64,000 bases of DNA, taken from Torymus aiolomorphi (Eukaryota; Arthropoda; Insecta; Hymenoptera; Torymidae). Made by a program: the position numbers and the translations under genes. Location: contig CM070873.1 of assembly GCA_036365515.1 (NCBI GenBank), positions 66,709,529 to 66,773,528 of the forward strand, read 5' to 3'. Positions within the stretch are counted from its first letter, which is position 1. Each line of letters opens with the position of its first letter. Of this stretch, positions 13,901 through 23,017 are shown one piece after another. The notes under the pieces are model-generated. The model had not been told where the DNA came from, ran no database searches, and was given only the letters and a program-made list of their open reading frames with translations.

Positions 13901-16636
13901 TCGCGATTTTCAAATGCACGTAACTTTGCACAGAACCGACCGATTTTAACGATCTTTAGTTTAAATTAAAGCTCCTTTCTTCTACTTTAATCACTTTTTT
14001 GTGAAATATTTCTTGCCACCTTTAATAGCTTGCTATAATATTGACCATGTTAAATTTTCATAAGAAATATTGATATGCGTTTAAAACTGTGTCACAAGAC
14101 TTATTTTCCTGTTTTCCAAAGTTTTTTCGTCTATTGCGTTGTATATAGAACAAGAACAAACTTATTGCAGATGCGTGCCTCAAAATTTTTTCTCGTCACT
14201 TTTATGACCGGTCAAAGGGAAATTTTCGGGAGAATTGTACATATATGGCTTACACCTGCGGTGAAAACATCAAACACTATATCGACGCTCCCTACGAAAA
14301 CTAGCACGATTCAGATTGCCACGAAGACTAGTCCATTTGAGCGTTGGCCGCGAAGACTAGCACGCCCCATTGATTTGCGTTGAAGACTAGCCCGATCCGC
14401 TTGATTGCGGCGAAGACTAGCACATTCCACTGCCTCTTATGTAAATTAACACGGTGACGCGAAGTGCTAGTTTTCGCGGCAAGTTTGCGAATCGTCTTAC
14501 TTTTCGTCGCAAACTTGCGAATCGTGCTACTTTTCGTTGCAATTTTACGAATTGTACTATTATTCGGCGCAAACTCGTGAATGATGCCAGTGTTCGCGGC
14601 AACCTCGCCAATTGTACTAGTATTTGCGGCAAAGTCGTGAGTTATGCTAATTTTCGTTGCAGTTTTCTGAAATGTGCTAGTCTTCGTAAGGAGTCCAAAA
14701 AAGGTGCTAGTTTTCGTAGGGAGCGTCGATATGAGGAAATCCAGAAAAAATTTCAACTTTTCATGTCCCCAAAACCGGTCAAAATTTTCTTTTAAGGCAC
14801 ACCTTCTATTTTTTTCAAAGGTTGAAATTTTTCAAGAAAATGGCAGGAAAGCCCTTTTCTTTAAACCTCAGCCATTTATCCCAGAACCGATCTACTTAAA
14901 GCTTCAAAAAAGAAATTGAAACTAGAAAGAAAGAGCTTTCATTCCCTTTTTTGAAAATTAAAAAATGTTGATTCCTTCAAAAGTTATAAGAGTTTGAAGT
15001 TGAACGTCGAAAAGGCATAAAAATGTTCTCAAAGTCGGTGCTGCCGATTCCTGTGATTTGTGCATTTTTATGCCTTTTCGACGTTCAACTTCAAACTCTT
15101 ATAACTTTTGAAGGAATCGACATTTTTTAATTTTCAAAAAAGGGAATGAAAGCTCTTTCTTTCTAGTTTCAATTTCTTGAAAAGGGCTTTTTTTGCCATT
15201 TTCTTGAAAAATGTTAACCTTTGAAAAAAAAAGTGAGACAAAGACGTTTTTAACTGTACACGATGTCCCCCGTATATTTTGTGACATAAGAAAGAAGAAA
15301 AACCGTGTCCGGAAGGTGTGCCTTAAAAAAAAATTTTGACCAGTTTTGTGGACAAGAAAAGTTAAAATTTTGTCTGGATTGCCTCATATACCCATATACG
15401 TATACCTGCACGATCAGCTGCTCGATCCCGGCGACGCGCTCGTCCAATTTCACGAGATGAGCCTTTAATCCGTCGACGGTGGACATGCGCTTCGTCAGCA
15501 GGGATATTGCCTTCTTCAGCTGCTCGGCAGTCTGTCTATCGCGCGCCTCGTGCCGCTCGAGCTTCTCCGTGTTGTCCCGCATCATGTGTACCAGGCTCAG
15601 CATCGCCTCTTTAATGTCCTCGTGTCTACGGCAGCATTCGTTTTTTTATATGTTCCTTCTCTCTCCCGCGGTACGTACATTGATATTAATTCGAAGCTAC
15701 CCTTTTCATTCGCTTAATCAGGATGATGCGCGATGCGGGGCTGGATTTAATCGCGGCGGATTTACGCTTGCGGCCACGCATGTGTGTGTGTAGATATTTA
15801 TGAGACCGATTGACTTGTATATAGGTATGTAGATGCGCTAGTGGACTTCCGTCGCCAGCGGGAAATTAGAAGGGTTGTTGGTTTCATTGGATTAGGGCTT
15901 ATACGTATTGGCTTTATGCTTCCGTGGTTATCGTTTAATAGTTTTTAATGCGCTATTGAGTTGTCCGAATTACGAAACTTAATGAGTTAAATGTGATCAC
16001 AATTTTAATAAGATTAATTGTTGTGATCGTATTTCCTATTTTATATATCCGAAGTAATATTAATATTATTATATCGCAAGTAAGACAAAATAGTATAAAT
16101 AGAAGTTCATAAAAAGTATAAAATAAAGAAATTCTAAGACATTTTTTATGTTAAGTATATTGTCTTCTAAATCAAAGAAATAATTAACGGAGCACGGAAA
16201 AAAATTATTGGTTACGGTTAAACTGAACAAAAAAATTCTATTTTAAAATAAGTATTTATTTGAAAATAGAATTTTTTTCAGTGTACCAACTATAGTTGAC
16301 AAAGTAACCCATCTGTTCAGCATTGGTAAGATAAACAAATAAAATAGTTACAGTAACCAATAACTTGGTTGTGGTAACTATGCTGAAGAGTTTTACCAAT
16401 TCATTGGTAACCGTAACAAACCATTTAATACAAGTAAGAATAAATGTAATGTTCACAAACGACAGGAAATCCCCTTAACTTTTTATAGATAGTGATTAAA
16501 AAGTGATATTACTTAATAGCAAACTTTAATTTGTAAATGAAAAACTATTACTTACGTAATTTCTCGGGAGTCCGCTTGCTTATAGCATAATGTACAGAAT
16601 AACAGTAGTGTAGCGATTGAAAATTTTAACTCCATG
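4907..16636 (-). CDS. Secreted coiled-coil protein, family unknown (8 exons)
   Basis: Coding exons on the minus strand, in order, are 16556-16636, 15406-15625, 11487-11843, 10855-11030, 10581-10736, 5511-5796, 5255-5383 and 4907-5179. All introns are GT-AG and the phases match from exon 1 (frame carrying the signal peptide) to the stop, giving about 558 residues. Exon 1 reads a hydrophobic signal-peptide core (SIATLLLFCTLCY). The rest is almost all charged heptad-type coiled coil, with an alanine run near residues 143-150, several N-glycosylation sequons (NNT, NLT, NGT, NET) and a polar tail ending in three arginines. Export as a fibrous, oligomeric extracellular protein is inferred; I do not recognise the family. 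Oddity: the only nearby ATG (16634-16636) is one base out of frame with the signal peptide because of a run of five T; see findings. Introns 2 and 5 hold most of the mobile elements at 6.4-15.4 kb. Confidence 0.8.
7241..7280 (-). ncRNA. Hammerhead ribozyme motif of the Penelope-like element
   Basis: Read on the minus strand, GTCC and the closing GGAC form a 4-bp stem I. The catalytic core follows as CTGAGGA (CUGANGA consensus), then stem II GAGCC/GGCTC around a GGAGCA loop with one extra G at the base, then GAAA, a minimal AC/GT stem III, and the C17 cleavage position in GTC. This is a type I hammerhead with a tiny stem III, the form known from terminal repeats of Penelope-like elements. It lies about 110 bp downstream of the ORF stop in the element's sense. 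Self-cleavage is inferred from the fold only. Confidence 0.75.
7389..9554 (-). CDS. Penelope-like reverse transcriptase with GIY-YIG endonuclease
   Basis: This is an open frame of 721 codons. RT hallmarks appear in order: the FQKADKGN segment near residue 165, KCYGLPKIHK near 240, SLDVVSLFTNIP near 315, YGCPMGSPLSP near 375 and the catalytic YVDDIFA near 410. The C-terminal GIY-YIG nuclease is seen as VVYKINC followed by CYIGQTGR and a KKRIYEH segment near residues 635-660. This order is diagnostic of Penelope-like elements. The frame given begins at a TTG and remains open a little further 5' without an ATG. The natural N-terminus lies in another frame at 9587-9775. The gene serves retroelement mobility and sits antisense to nothing; it is in the same orientation as its host gene, inside intron 5. 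Confidence 0.92.
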   Translation of the reverse strand: MNKYLLELERYLYNKIEQNDLQEFFRGQKRHFEKVKYNHRSKLKRKFEYLKDRKHSQVNQTNNVNKDWFRNLTDKVIPEEVVNIMSKGAKFGISYSSKSLPIKNIIAEVESSMSSFNLEFKKECRSSLVKVVDNFKREHRFDNYLNSNLFHELKITKKFLRENPNMIFQKADKGNVTVVSDKRDYINKIQLMLEDDTTYVKIRNPHINRLQDKLKELLMHWKTKAYIKDSMFKYLKCENGTVAKCYGLPKIHKEQLTYRIIISSINFPTYRLARFLSNILFKIVGKTNSYIKDSWSFYGIMKDIIIPNDHRMVSLDVVSLFTNIPLELLNDIIQDKWSEIKVHTSLTKDEFIKALNLVFKNTIFSFDNSLYEQRYGCPMGSPLSPVIANLVMEKLESIALSKLVFQPIIFKRYVDDIFAVVPECFVDEMVDVFNSIHDRIKFTKEVEKDYQLSFLDIRVIRGNNNRVKLDWYRKPTWSGRFLNFDSHHQFGNKTGAIKGVIDRAIKLSHKDFRKKNLNLVRETFIKNSYPVKFIDKMIDERVWEIYNGGLKQRVDNQTRNRNGKNAYFSLPYVRGLSERIRRVFSKHNIQVFFRNDNNLERLFSNCKDKDDKCLKSGVVYKINCRDCNGCYIGQTGRYLKKRIYEHQYSLRSSSCTSGLKEHCLNSLHSFDFGSVDILEQGIKNKYKRESLESIHILRNRNNVNLMIESSKLDNIYHSLLI
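9587..9775 (-). pseudogene. N-terminal part of the Penelope-like ORF, frameshifted from the rest
   Basis: This is a 62-codon frame starting at an ATG. It contains CKKSNIFPKHI, the segment that usually opens Penelope-like proteins. It ends at a stop at 9587-9589, whereas the main RT frame runs through the same DNA in another phase from about 9633 downward. One small indel between about 9595 and 9633 therefore separates the two parts, so this copy is probably not translated as one protein unless a frameshift occurs. Confidence 0.7.
9755..9965. repeat. Tandem AT-rich repeat at the start of the Penelope-like ORF
   Basis: A block with the core ccttaaaaccatt followed by aataatattaattatt and aattaattaatta recurs about three times (9760-9830, 9830-9915, 9917-9965) with small differences. 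The first copy overlaps the start codon region of the N-terminal ORF, so the duplicated units repeat the ATGGTTTTAAGGATT stretch upstream of it. Confidence 0.7.
11901..12842. mobile_element. Foldback element with 28-bp modular arms
   Basis: This is a palindrome of about 942 bp. It opens with atggtctggacgaataagg at 11901 and closes with the reverse complement at 12842. Arms of about 400 bp flank an AT-rich centre. The outer 200 bp of each arm is a tandem array of six units with a 28-bp period and the core aaggcgctacgtcg. No transposase is present. The structure resembles Drosophila Foldback elements, whose long inverted repeats are also built of tandem units; the relation is inference. It lies in intron 2 of the coiled-coil gene. 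The near-identical 63-codon frames in the two arms are a by-product of the arms matching. Confidence 0.88.
13445..14250. mobile_element. Palindromic element of about 800 bp
   Basis: Two arms meet near 13865. The left arm runs outward from tctgtgcaaagttacgt near 13792 to cgattctcccgaaaattt at 13459; the right arm mirrors it from 13920 to 14240. Shared blocks include taaaggtggcaa, aggagctttaattta, ttaaacgc and aaccggtca. Identity between the arms is high but not perfect, with a few indels. No coding capacity was recognised. The outer block with accggtca and ttgaggcacacct is also found in the palindrome at 14729-15389. Confidence 0.85.
14280..14733. mobile_element. Foldback element with 30-bp modular repeats
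   Basis: The ends are inverted copies of tatcgacgctccctacgaaa with actagcac just inside. From the ends inward, units of about 30 bp repeat: gaagactagcac-type units on the left, and gctagttttcg plus a gcaa..ttgcgaat segment on the right (eight or nine units from 14460 to 14705). The two sides are in opposite orientation, so the whole can fold back. No ORF is supported. It abuts the palindromes on both sides. Confidence 0.8.
14729..15389. mobile_element. Palindromic element of about 660 bp at a splice donor
   Basis: The arms mirror around 15035. The inner block is aaaaggcataaaaatg; further out are ttcccttttttgaaaatt, the ctttctagtttcaatttc block, ggcacacctt, and atatgaggaaatccag at the edge. 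The right end stops 15 bp inside the intron that begins at 15405 (minus-strand donor of exon 2 of the coiled-coil gene). No coding capacity was recognised. Confidence 0.87.
16231..16286. repeat. Short hairpin with cagtg terminus
   Basis: A run of ctgaacaaaaaaattctatt is mirrored by aatagaatttttttcagtg around tattta. Flanking it, a ggttacggttaa-type block at 16208 and taaccgtaac at 16405 are in inverse order, so the hairpin may be part of a diverged larger element at 16190-16420. Confidence 0.45.
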
Positions 16637-17446
16637 TTGACGTGATGTTTTTATCTTCTAAAATTTTCTGTAAACATAAGAAATAAGTTTTTTTTTTTTC
16701 ATTTCCAACTATATGTATATTCTAATTGTTTGACATTTTATCATCATCAAATAAGATCTTGATAATACTATTTTCATTGTCACTACAAATGAAACTATAT
16801 ACTTTCTATCATTTTAACATTTCATCCAAATTTTTGAATAGCAGTTTTTACGTACATTTTAAATAGCATACTTTGTAATTTAAAAAAATTTTATCAGGGT
16901 CATTTTTTGAAGTAACTCTAAAATAATCTCAACGTTTTCGTCAGAGCTATATTGTTTACCACAATAAATAGTTTTATTTAAATGATATAGACAAACATTT
17001 TTCTTTGAACGGGGAGACTTTCTATAGATAAAATCTACGATAATGTTTGTGCCAAACGTGATTAACCAAATATGACCACAATATTACGCAAAATACATTA
17101 AAAACAACAGATCTGGTTGATTCTGTCCCTTCCTGCCTTCCCTTCTCCAAACGTACCTAATAATAACAACTCGCAAACAATCCTTCTCCACAGGCTATAT
17201 CACAATCTTATATCACACTATACTCGAATACCACTATATATCCTTATACCGAACGTACCAAAATTCCCGAACTCGAGAACAATCCCGCACTCTGCGTCCC
17301 GCAGCGTGAAACCTCGCGCACTGTCAACTAGACACAAAGACTCGCTCGGCTATATCTACGCGCACATCTCGTGTGCGTCGCGAGATGCATCATCAACGCC
17401 ACTCTATACGCAGCCCACCAGTACAGTGTGTAACTAATCGTTCACT

Positions 17447-17474
17447 CCTCTCCCTCTCTCTCTCTCTCTCTCTC
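17447..17474. repeat. CT microsatellite
   Basis: An almost pure run of ct dinucleotides inside a CpG-rich patch. Confidence 0.9.
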
Positions 17475-18341
17475 GAAATGAAGTCAGCGCGGAAAAAGAT
17501 TTCCCCCTATATACTTACACATCGCAGCCACAATACAGCCCCGGTCTATCTAATCTGCGAGTCGCGACGCTGCCGCTGCCCATCGCTATATATACAGCGT
17601 CGTCACGTGCACAGTGCGTCCACTGTGTCTGAGACCCGAGCTACTACGAACGCGTCACTCCCAAGGGTAAAATTATATACTTATTACGGGGAAGGCGTTA
17701 AAATTTACCGTGTTATTGCACTGCGCGGGCGGGCGGGTATTATCGTTAGAATTCAATAAGCCAGATAAGCGCCCGCCCGCCGGAAGAGGTCGGCTCTCGT
17801 CGATGACCCCTGGAGAGAGTCAGTCGCGCTCAAGAGTGAGGGCGAATTATCGCTATTATATTCGCCTAGCGCACGCGAAGCGGCGACCGAGGCTGACCTG
17901 TGTTGGACACGCGCGCACTCGATAGATCGGTGTAGATGAAGATTGATTTGATGGCAATGTATATAGAGATATAGCGTATGTATACGAGTAATAATCAGTG
18001 AGAGAGAGGTTTTTATTTTTATGGCTTTTTAATTTTATCTGGCGCCGCGGGTTCTAAGTAGGATTTATGCTCGCACGCAGATTTGTTCCTGAGAAAGAAC
18101 AAGATGGATTTTTTTTATTGGGGCGAGAATTATCGTGTATAGGGTATTTCAATTGACTATATGCGAATTGTGGGTGAATTGCTATTAGTTGCGAGCGGGG
18201 GAAAAAGCGGATGGTCGCGAACAAAGATACCGTTGTAAGCTTTCCCAGTACTAATTATGATAAATTATTTATGTCACTTGTAGGACAACAGTCTAATCTA
18301 CGATAGCATGAATTCTAGATTCCATTGCGAGCATTGTCACT

Positions 18342-18407
18342 GTTATGCATCTCCGCTGAAATGTTATATATTTCGTTATGCATCTCCGCTGAAATGTTAT
18401 ATATTTC
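18342..18407. repeat. Perfect tandem duplication, 33-bp unit
   Basis: The unit beginning gttatgcatctccgctgaaa and ending atatatttc occurs twice, head to tail, with no difference between copies, implying a recent duplication. Confidence 0.9.
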
Positions 18408-19066
18408 GATGATATTATTTTAAACGAATTCTAAAATCAACGATGTATTTATTAAATAATTATTGAAAAGGTGATAAGTGTGTTAAACAGTGGACAATTT
18501 GAATGAGAAACATAATTGGAGTAATTGTAGCACATTTAAATCGTAATTTCATCATTGGAAAACACGTTAATTCATCGCCTAACCAATTATTTACAAACAA
18601 TTTTTTCTCGACTTTTTTTAGCGAAGAACGGATGATTGACCGCTATCATATATCTGTTTTCAGTTTTGACAGTATCAGATATCACGCTAATTCCTTGCAA
18701 CGTACACGCACATATTAAAACAACATGACGGTAACGTCGAAATTCGCGTAATTCTTTCGGCTGCGAGCTTTTTCAAGATTTTACGCTTTATGTCAAGGTC
18801 CTTGCCCTCCAGCGCTTGACGCGGCGATGACACTATACCTTGGAGATGTTTACGGGCATTGGCAATCGTTTTGAAATTATCGCGGTGCAGATGGAAATAA
18901 TAATAATTGGCTACTTGAATAGTTTTTAATCTCTCGGTGATATTGTAATAGGGTCAATGTTCAAGTATTATAATGCTGTAGGTATACATTTGAATCTAAA
19001 TTACTAAATTCATAAATAATTTAATTTTTATACTTTTCTTACTGAGAGAAAAAAAAAACGTACCTA

Positions 19067-19546
19067 TTAGGGTGACTACACCAGTATTGGAACAGTCACC
19101 AGTTAACGAACATTTTCTTTATATATATGAAAATATTAAGCTTTCTATGTATTGTTTATCTAGCATGACGATAATTTTCGAATCCTTGAAAATTTTTATT
19201 TTATCTTATATAAAGATTCTGCATAAAAGAAATTATCTTGTTAAGATTAAAATAAAAAATCGCCGCTATTGACTGTTTCTTCACTGGCGATGTATGTATT
19301 CCTTCACTGGTGAAACATATTTAGATACTAAGATTGCGTGTTCCTTTAATGGTTTTTAGGAGATATTTACAGATTTTCATTAAATAAGATTCTTTATTCA
19401 AAATTTGCTCACCGACGTAAATTTTGAACATTTTAGAATATAAATTTCAAAAGGGTTTTACTTTTAATCCATTTTTAAACCACTTAATTAAATAACAAAA
19501 GTTACAATTTCCTTATCCGTTCCTTCACTGGTGAAATCACCCTATC
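19067..19546. mobile_element. Inverted-repeat (MITE-like) element
   Basis: The ends read attagggtgactacaccagt on the left and, inverted, atagggtgatttcaccagt on the right. The motif ccttcactggtgaaa also recurs internally near 19295 and 19515, with a weaker form near 19270. No ORF belongs to it. Confidence 0.6.
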
Positions 19547-20627
19547 AATATTTAAAAATCTTATACAAAACTTACTAAAATTAGGTTCATTTCATAATTT
19601 AATTCATACATTGTTCATCGTGTATTTATTAAAAAAACACATCCCAGCACATTTCTACAAACATCCATAAAAATTCGACACCCAAAACAGCCCTATTACA
19701 AGAAGACCACCCATGAAAAATCTCGCACGCGTCCCATCATCCACACCCCACTATTTATTCTCACAACTCAACTGCTCGTATAATGGACCCCATGTTATCC
19801 CAATTCCGCGCCTCATATACAGGAAACGCGCGGGGCGCGAGCTTTATAGCCCTACAGGAAAATCGAACGGTCGCCCGCGAGGCTAAACACGCGGCCTGGC
19901 GTTTCTATGTATAGAACTGCAGAGACGACGTACGTATATTAAAAGCCATGTGGTCCATTCACAGACATCTCTTCTTCTCTCTCCCTCGCTCTCGTGCAAT
20001 ACCTATCCTACACGCTCGCGGACACATCTAGGCCTCTTCAATCTGCACTCTCTTCTTGCGCGGCGACGGCGCCTGCTCCAAGTAGGAGGGACAAAACAAG
20101 CTACGCGCGATGATCGAACAAAAGCCGTGCTAATGTCGCGTGTGATGTATAGACACTACAGCGAGATCGAGGTCTTGAGTTGCGATCGTCGTTATTTTTG
20201 TTTTCTCGAGAATGCTTTTTATACGTTGTCGGGTCGGTTAAGTGGCACTAAGCGTTGAGAAGGGTGTTGCTTATAAGGTGCATATTATATGCTATTGATG
20301 ATTGGGAAATTAATGTTGGCATTAGATTTAATTGTATGTACTGTCGATGAATGTAGAGATAATGACAGTTAACCATAGTCATTGTGTGGTCGTTAATATA
20401 AATGTTTTATAAATGTTGGGATAATTAGTGTAATTGCTCCAATAAAAATTGTAGAGTTTAATATTGAGACTTTGATTGTATCTTCTATGTAATGGCGTAG
20501 TATGTATTTTTAGATTAATTCGCATAGATCACTTTTCCATGTAAAAAATTACGCTACATTAATTTTGCATATTGGGATACGATGACATTTTTATCAACAA
20601 TTCTATATTAAATCTATCGATTTCTCA

Positions 20628-20992
20628 TGAAAATATGAAGGTCTCAGATGCAATTAATAGCTGCCAAGTCCACCTTATGATGTTTTGAGTCAAAAAGCAA
20701 GAGTTCATGCATAAACCTTATGTTTTTATTAAAATTTTATACAACTTGTGTTCATCAGAAGTTTGTTTTTGAGGTAAAAAAATAAAACTAAAAAAAAATG
20801 ACTTGAACTTGGCAACTTTTTGATTTGTAACCATTTTTTAAAAATTAGTATTTTTTTATCAAAAATTTTTTTTTAATATTCATTTTTGCATAATTAGATC
20901 CTAAAATCTTCAAAACTGAAGTTTTTGGTCTTAACAAAAAATTTATTTTTTTTTGTACTTGGAAGAGTTTTAATCTGAGCCCTTCATATTAT
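20628..20992. mobile_element. Weak inverted-repeat element
   Basis: The ends share atatgaaggtctcagat (left) and its near inverse atctgagcccttcatat (right). The interior is rich in A and T runs. The match is short, so this call is tentative. Confidence 0.45.
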
Positions 20993-21374
20993 ATAACTAA
21001 AAGAATAAATGTTTAAATATATTTATTTGAAAAAGAATATAGGTATAACAGATTAATTTACTTGATCGACTGGTACCGCACGTGTCTTAAAACTGCACAG
21101 CAAGAGAAGAAAACTTAATACATATAGCCCGGAACAAACAGATAAAAACGCATTTCACTCCTCTCGCGCTCATCATCACAAAAAAATATAAAACCAACAT
21201 ACAAAAACTCTCGACATTCATTTCTTGCAAAATAATAATCAACCGCCGCCGCATACGCGATCAGTTCCTCCTCTCTCTTTCTCTCTCTTTTTCTCATCTT
21301 TTGAGTCAATGACACGGGGGGCAATAAATCGCTCGTTCGTTCGAGCGCAAGTTTTCTACGCATATTTCATTATA

Positions 21375-21377
<3 letters not shown>

Positions 21378-21438
<61 letters not shown>

Positions 21439-21467
21439 TGTGTGTGTATGTGTGTGTGTGTGTGTGT
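21378..21467. repeat. GT microsatellite, about 90 bp
   Basis: A nearly pure tg run with two interruptions (tctg and tatg), inside a CpG-rich patch. The open frames through it are translation artefacts. Confidence 0.95.
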
Positions 21468-22450
21468 ACTCGGCTCCCTATAGTGCAACAAAACTCGCTC
21501 TCTCGCTCGCTCTTCTTATCAGAATCGCCCGACCGGCGTCTCTCCGCGCGCGTGTATACATGTGCATTTAATGAAGTATATGCTGCTGCGAGCGATTTAA
21601 ATGAAGCTCGTTAAAGGGAGAAGAGCTGCCGCGGGCAAAGCGCACACAGAGCTGTCCCTTGTATTTACATTGGGGAGCTCAGACGGTGCTCTGAAGGACT
21701 GAAGGATGAGCGGAAAAGGGATGAGAGGGAGAGAGAGAGAGGAGTTGAGAGAATGGGAATGAGTCCGTTTGGAGGATCCGAGTTGTTGGATGCGGCTTTT
21801 AGCAGAAGCTGCTGAGCTGGCTTTTTAGAAGTGGAGCTTTATACGGAAGAGGAGAGGGATAGCAGTTGGGGATGGTGCATGGGTGCGCTTGTGGGTTATT
21901 GACACTGGAGTCTGATGGTTTTTATGAATTTTCGGAAGAGAAAAACAGGGTTGTGTGAGTTTGTAGAAGTGCTGATTTAGTTAGAAAGGCTGAAATATTT
22001 ATATAAATCTTTGTTTTGATATGATCAAGGGATGGTTGGTGTTGATTCAAACATGGTTCTCCAATTCTCCGCTTCTCCGATTATCTTGGAAGTACTTAAA
22101 ACTATTTTTTTACGTATAGTAATCCTCGTGACAATTTTTGGGACAATTTTGAGAAATTAAATAAAAGCAACTTAACATAAATAATAAAACATAAATAACA
22201 AAACATAAATAATAAAAATTTAACCCAGCAAGCGTGAGCGAGTGAGGTATGGCAGTTAGTTAAAGAATTGCAAGCCTTATTCAAACTAAACAACGGGTAA
22301 ATTGAAAATATAATGGATGGGGCCCGGGCACAATTGGCAAAAATGTTACAACCAAGTCTTAAAAGTCTGCTTTGGTCGCTCGCGATATCGGTATTCTATG
22401 TCTCTCTATAATCAAAATATAGTGCCGAAATGTTTCACCCGGGTCTCCCC

Positions 22451-23017
22451 TACACTGAGAAAAAATTTTGATTGACTCAATTAAACCAGTATTTGAATAC
22501 GGACAATTCAATAATTTTATTGAAACAAAAATATTAGATTGAATCGAATGCATATTTCATTGAATTAGTTGAATCAATTATTGAATCAATAAAATATTCA
22601 TTTGATTCAACCAAATATTTTTGTTTCAATAATAGTATATTATGTACCAAGAGCGTAAAGTGGGCCTTTTTAAACCGAGTGTTGGAATTTGCAGTACAAA
22701 TCGCAGGCGAGGCCCTTCGTGCACACGATATTTTTTGTGACACAGGTTTGGATTTTCATGTTTTTGTACCTGTAACGCGAGACTACATTAACGGATTTGC
22801 GGTACATTGCTCCCGCTTCGGAAATTTTACGCCCGCTCCGGCACTTTTACACCCGCTCCGCGACTTTTGTGCCCACTGGTCTAAAAACGGTTACTTTAGG
22901 CCCTTTTTTAGGTTTAAAAAACTCGAAAATCGTGCCTGTGTTACAAAAATTATTTAATTCTCCTTATTCAAATACTGGTGTAATTGAGTTTTTATCAAAT
23001 TGTTTTTTCTCAGTGTA
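22451..23017. mobile_element. MITE-like element with tacactgagaaaaa ends
   Basis: The left end is tacactgagaaaaaatttt and the right end mirrors it as ttttttctcagtgta. Inside both ends an accagtatttgaata block is also mirrored. The central part (22640-22940) is GC-richer, with repeated cccgctccg phrases. No coding function is supported. Confidence 0.72.

Noticed and set aside
21225..21614. Plus-strand frame of 129 codons
   Set aside because: It runs through the TG microsatellite, giving an alternating Cys-Val product typical of a repeat artefact.
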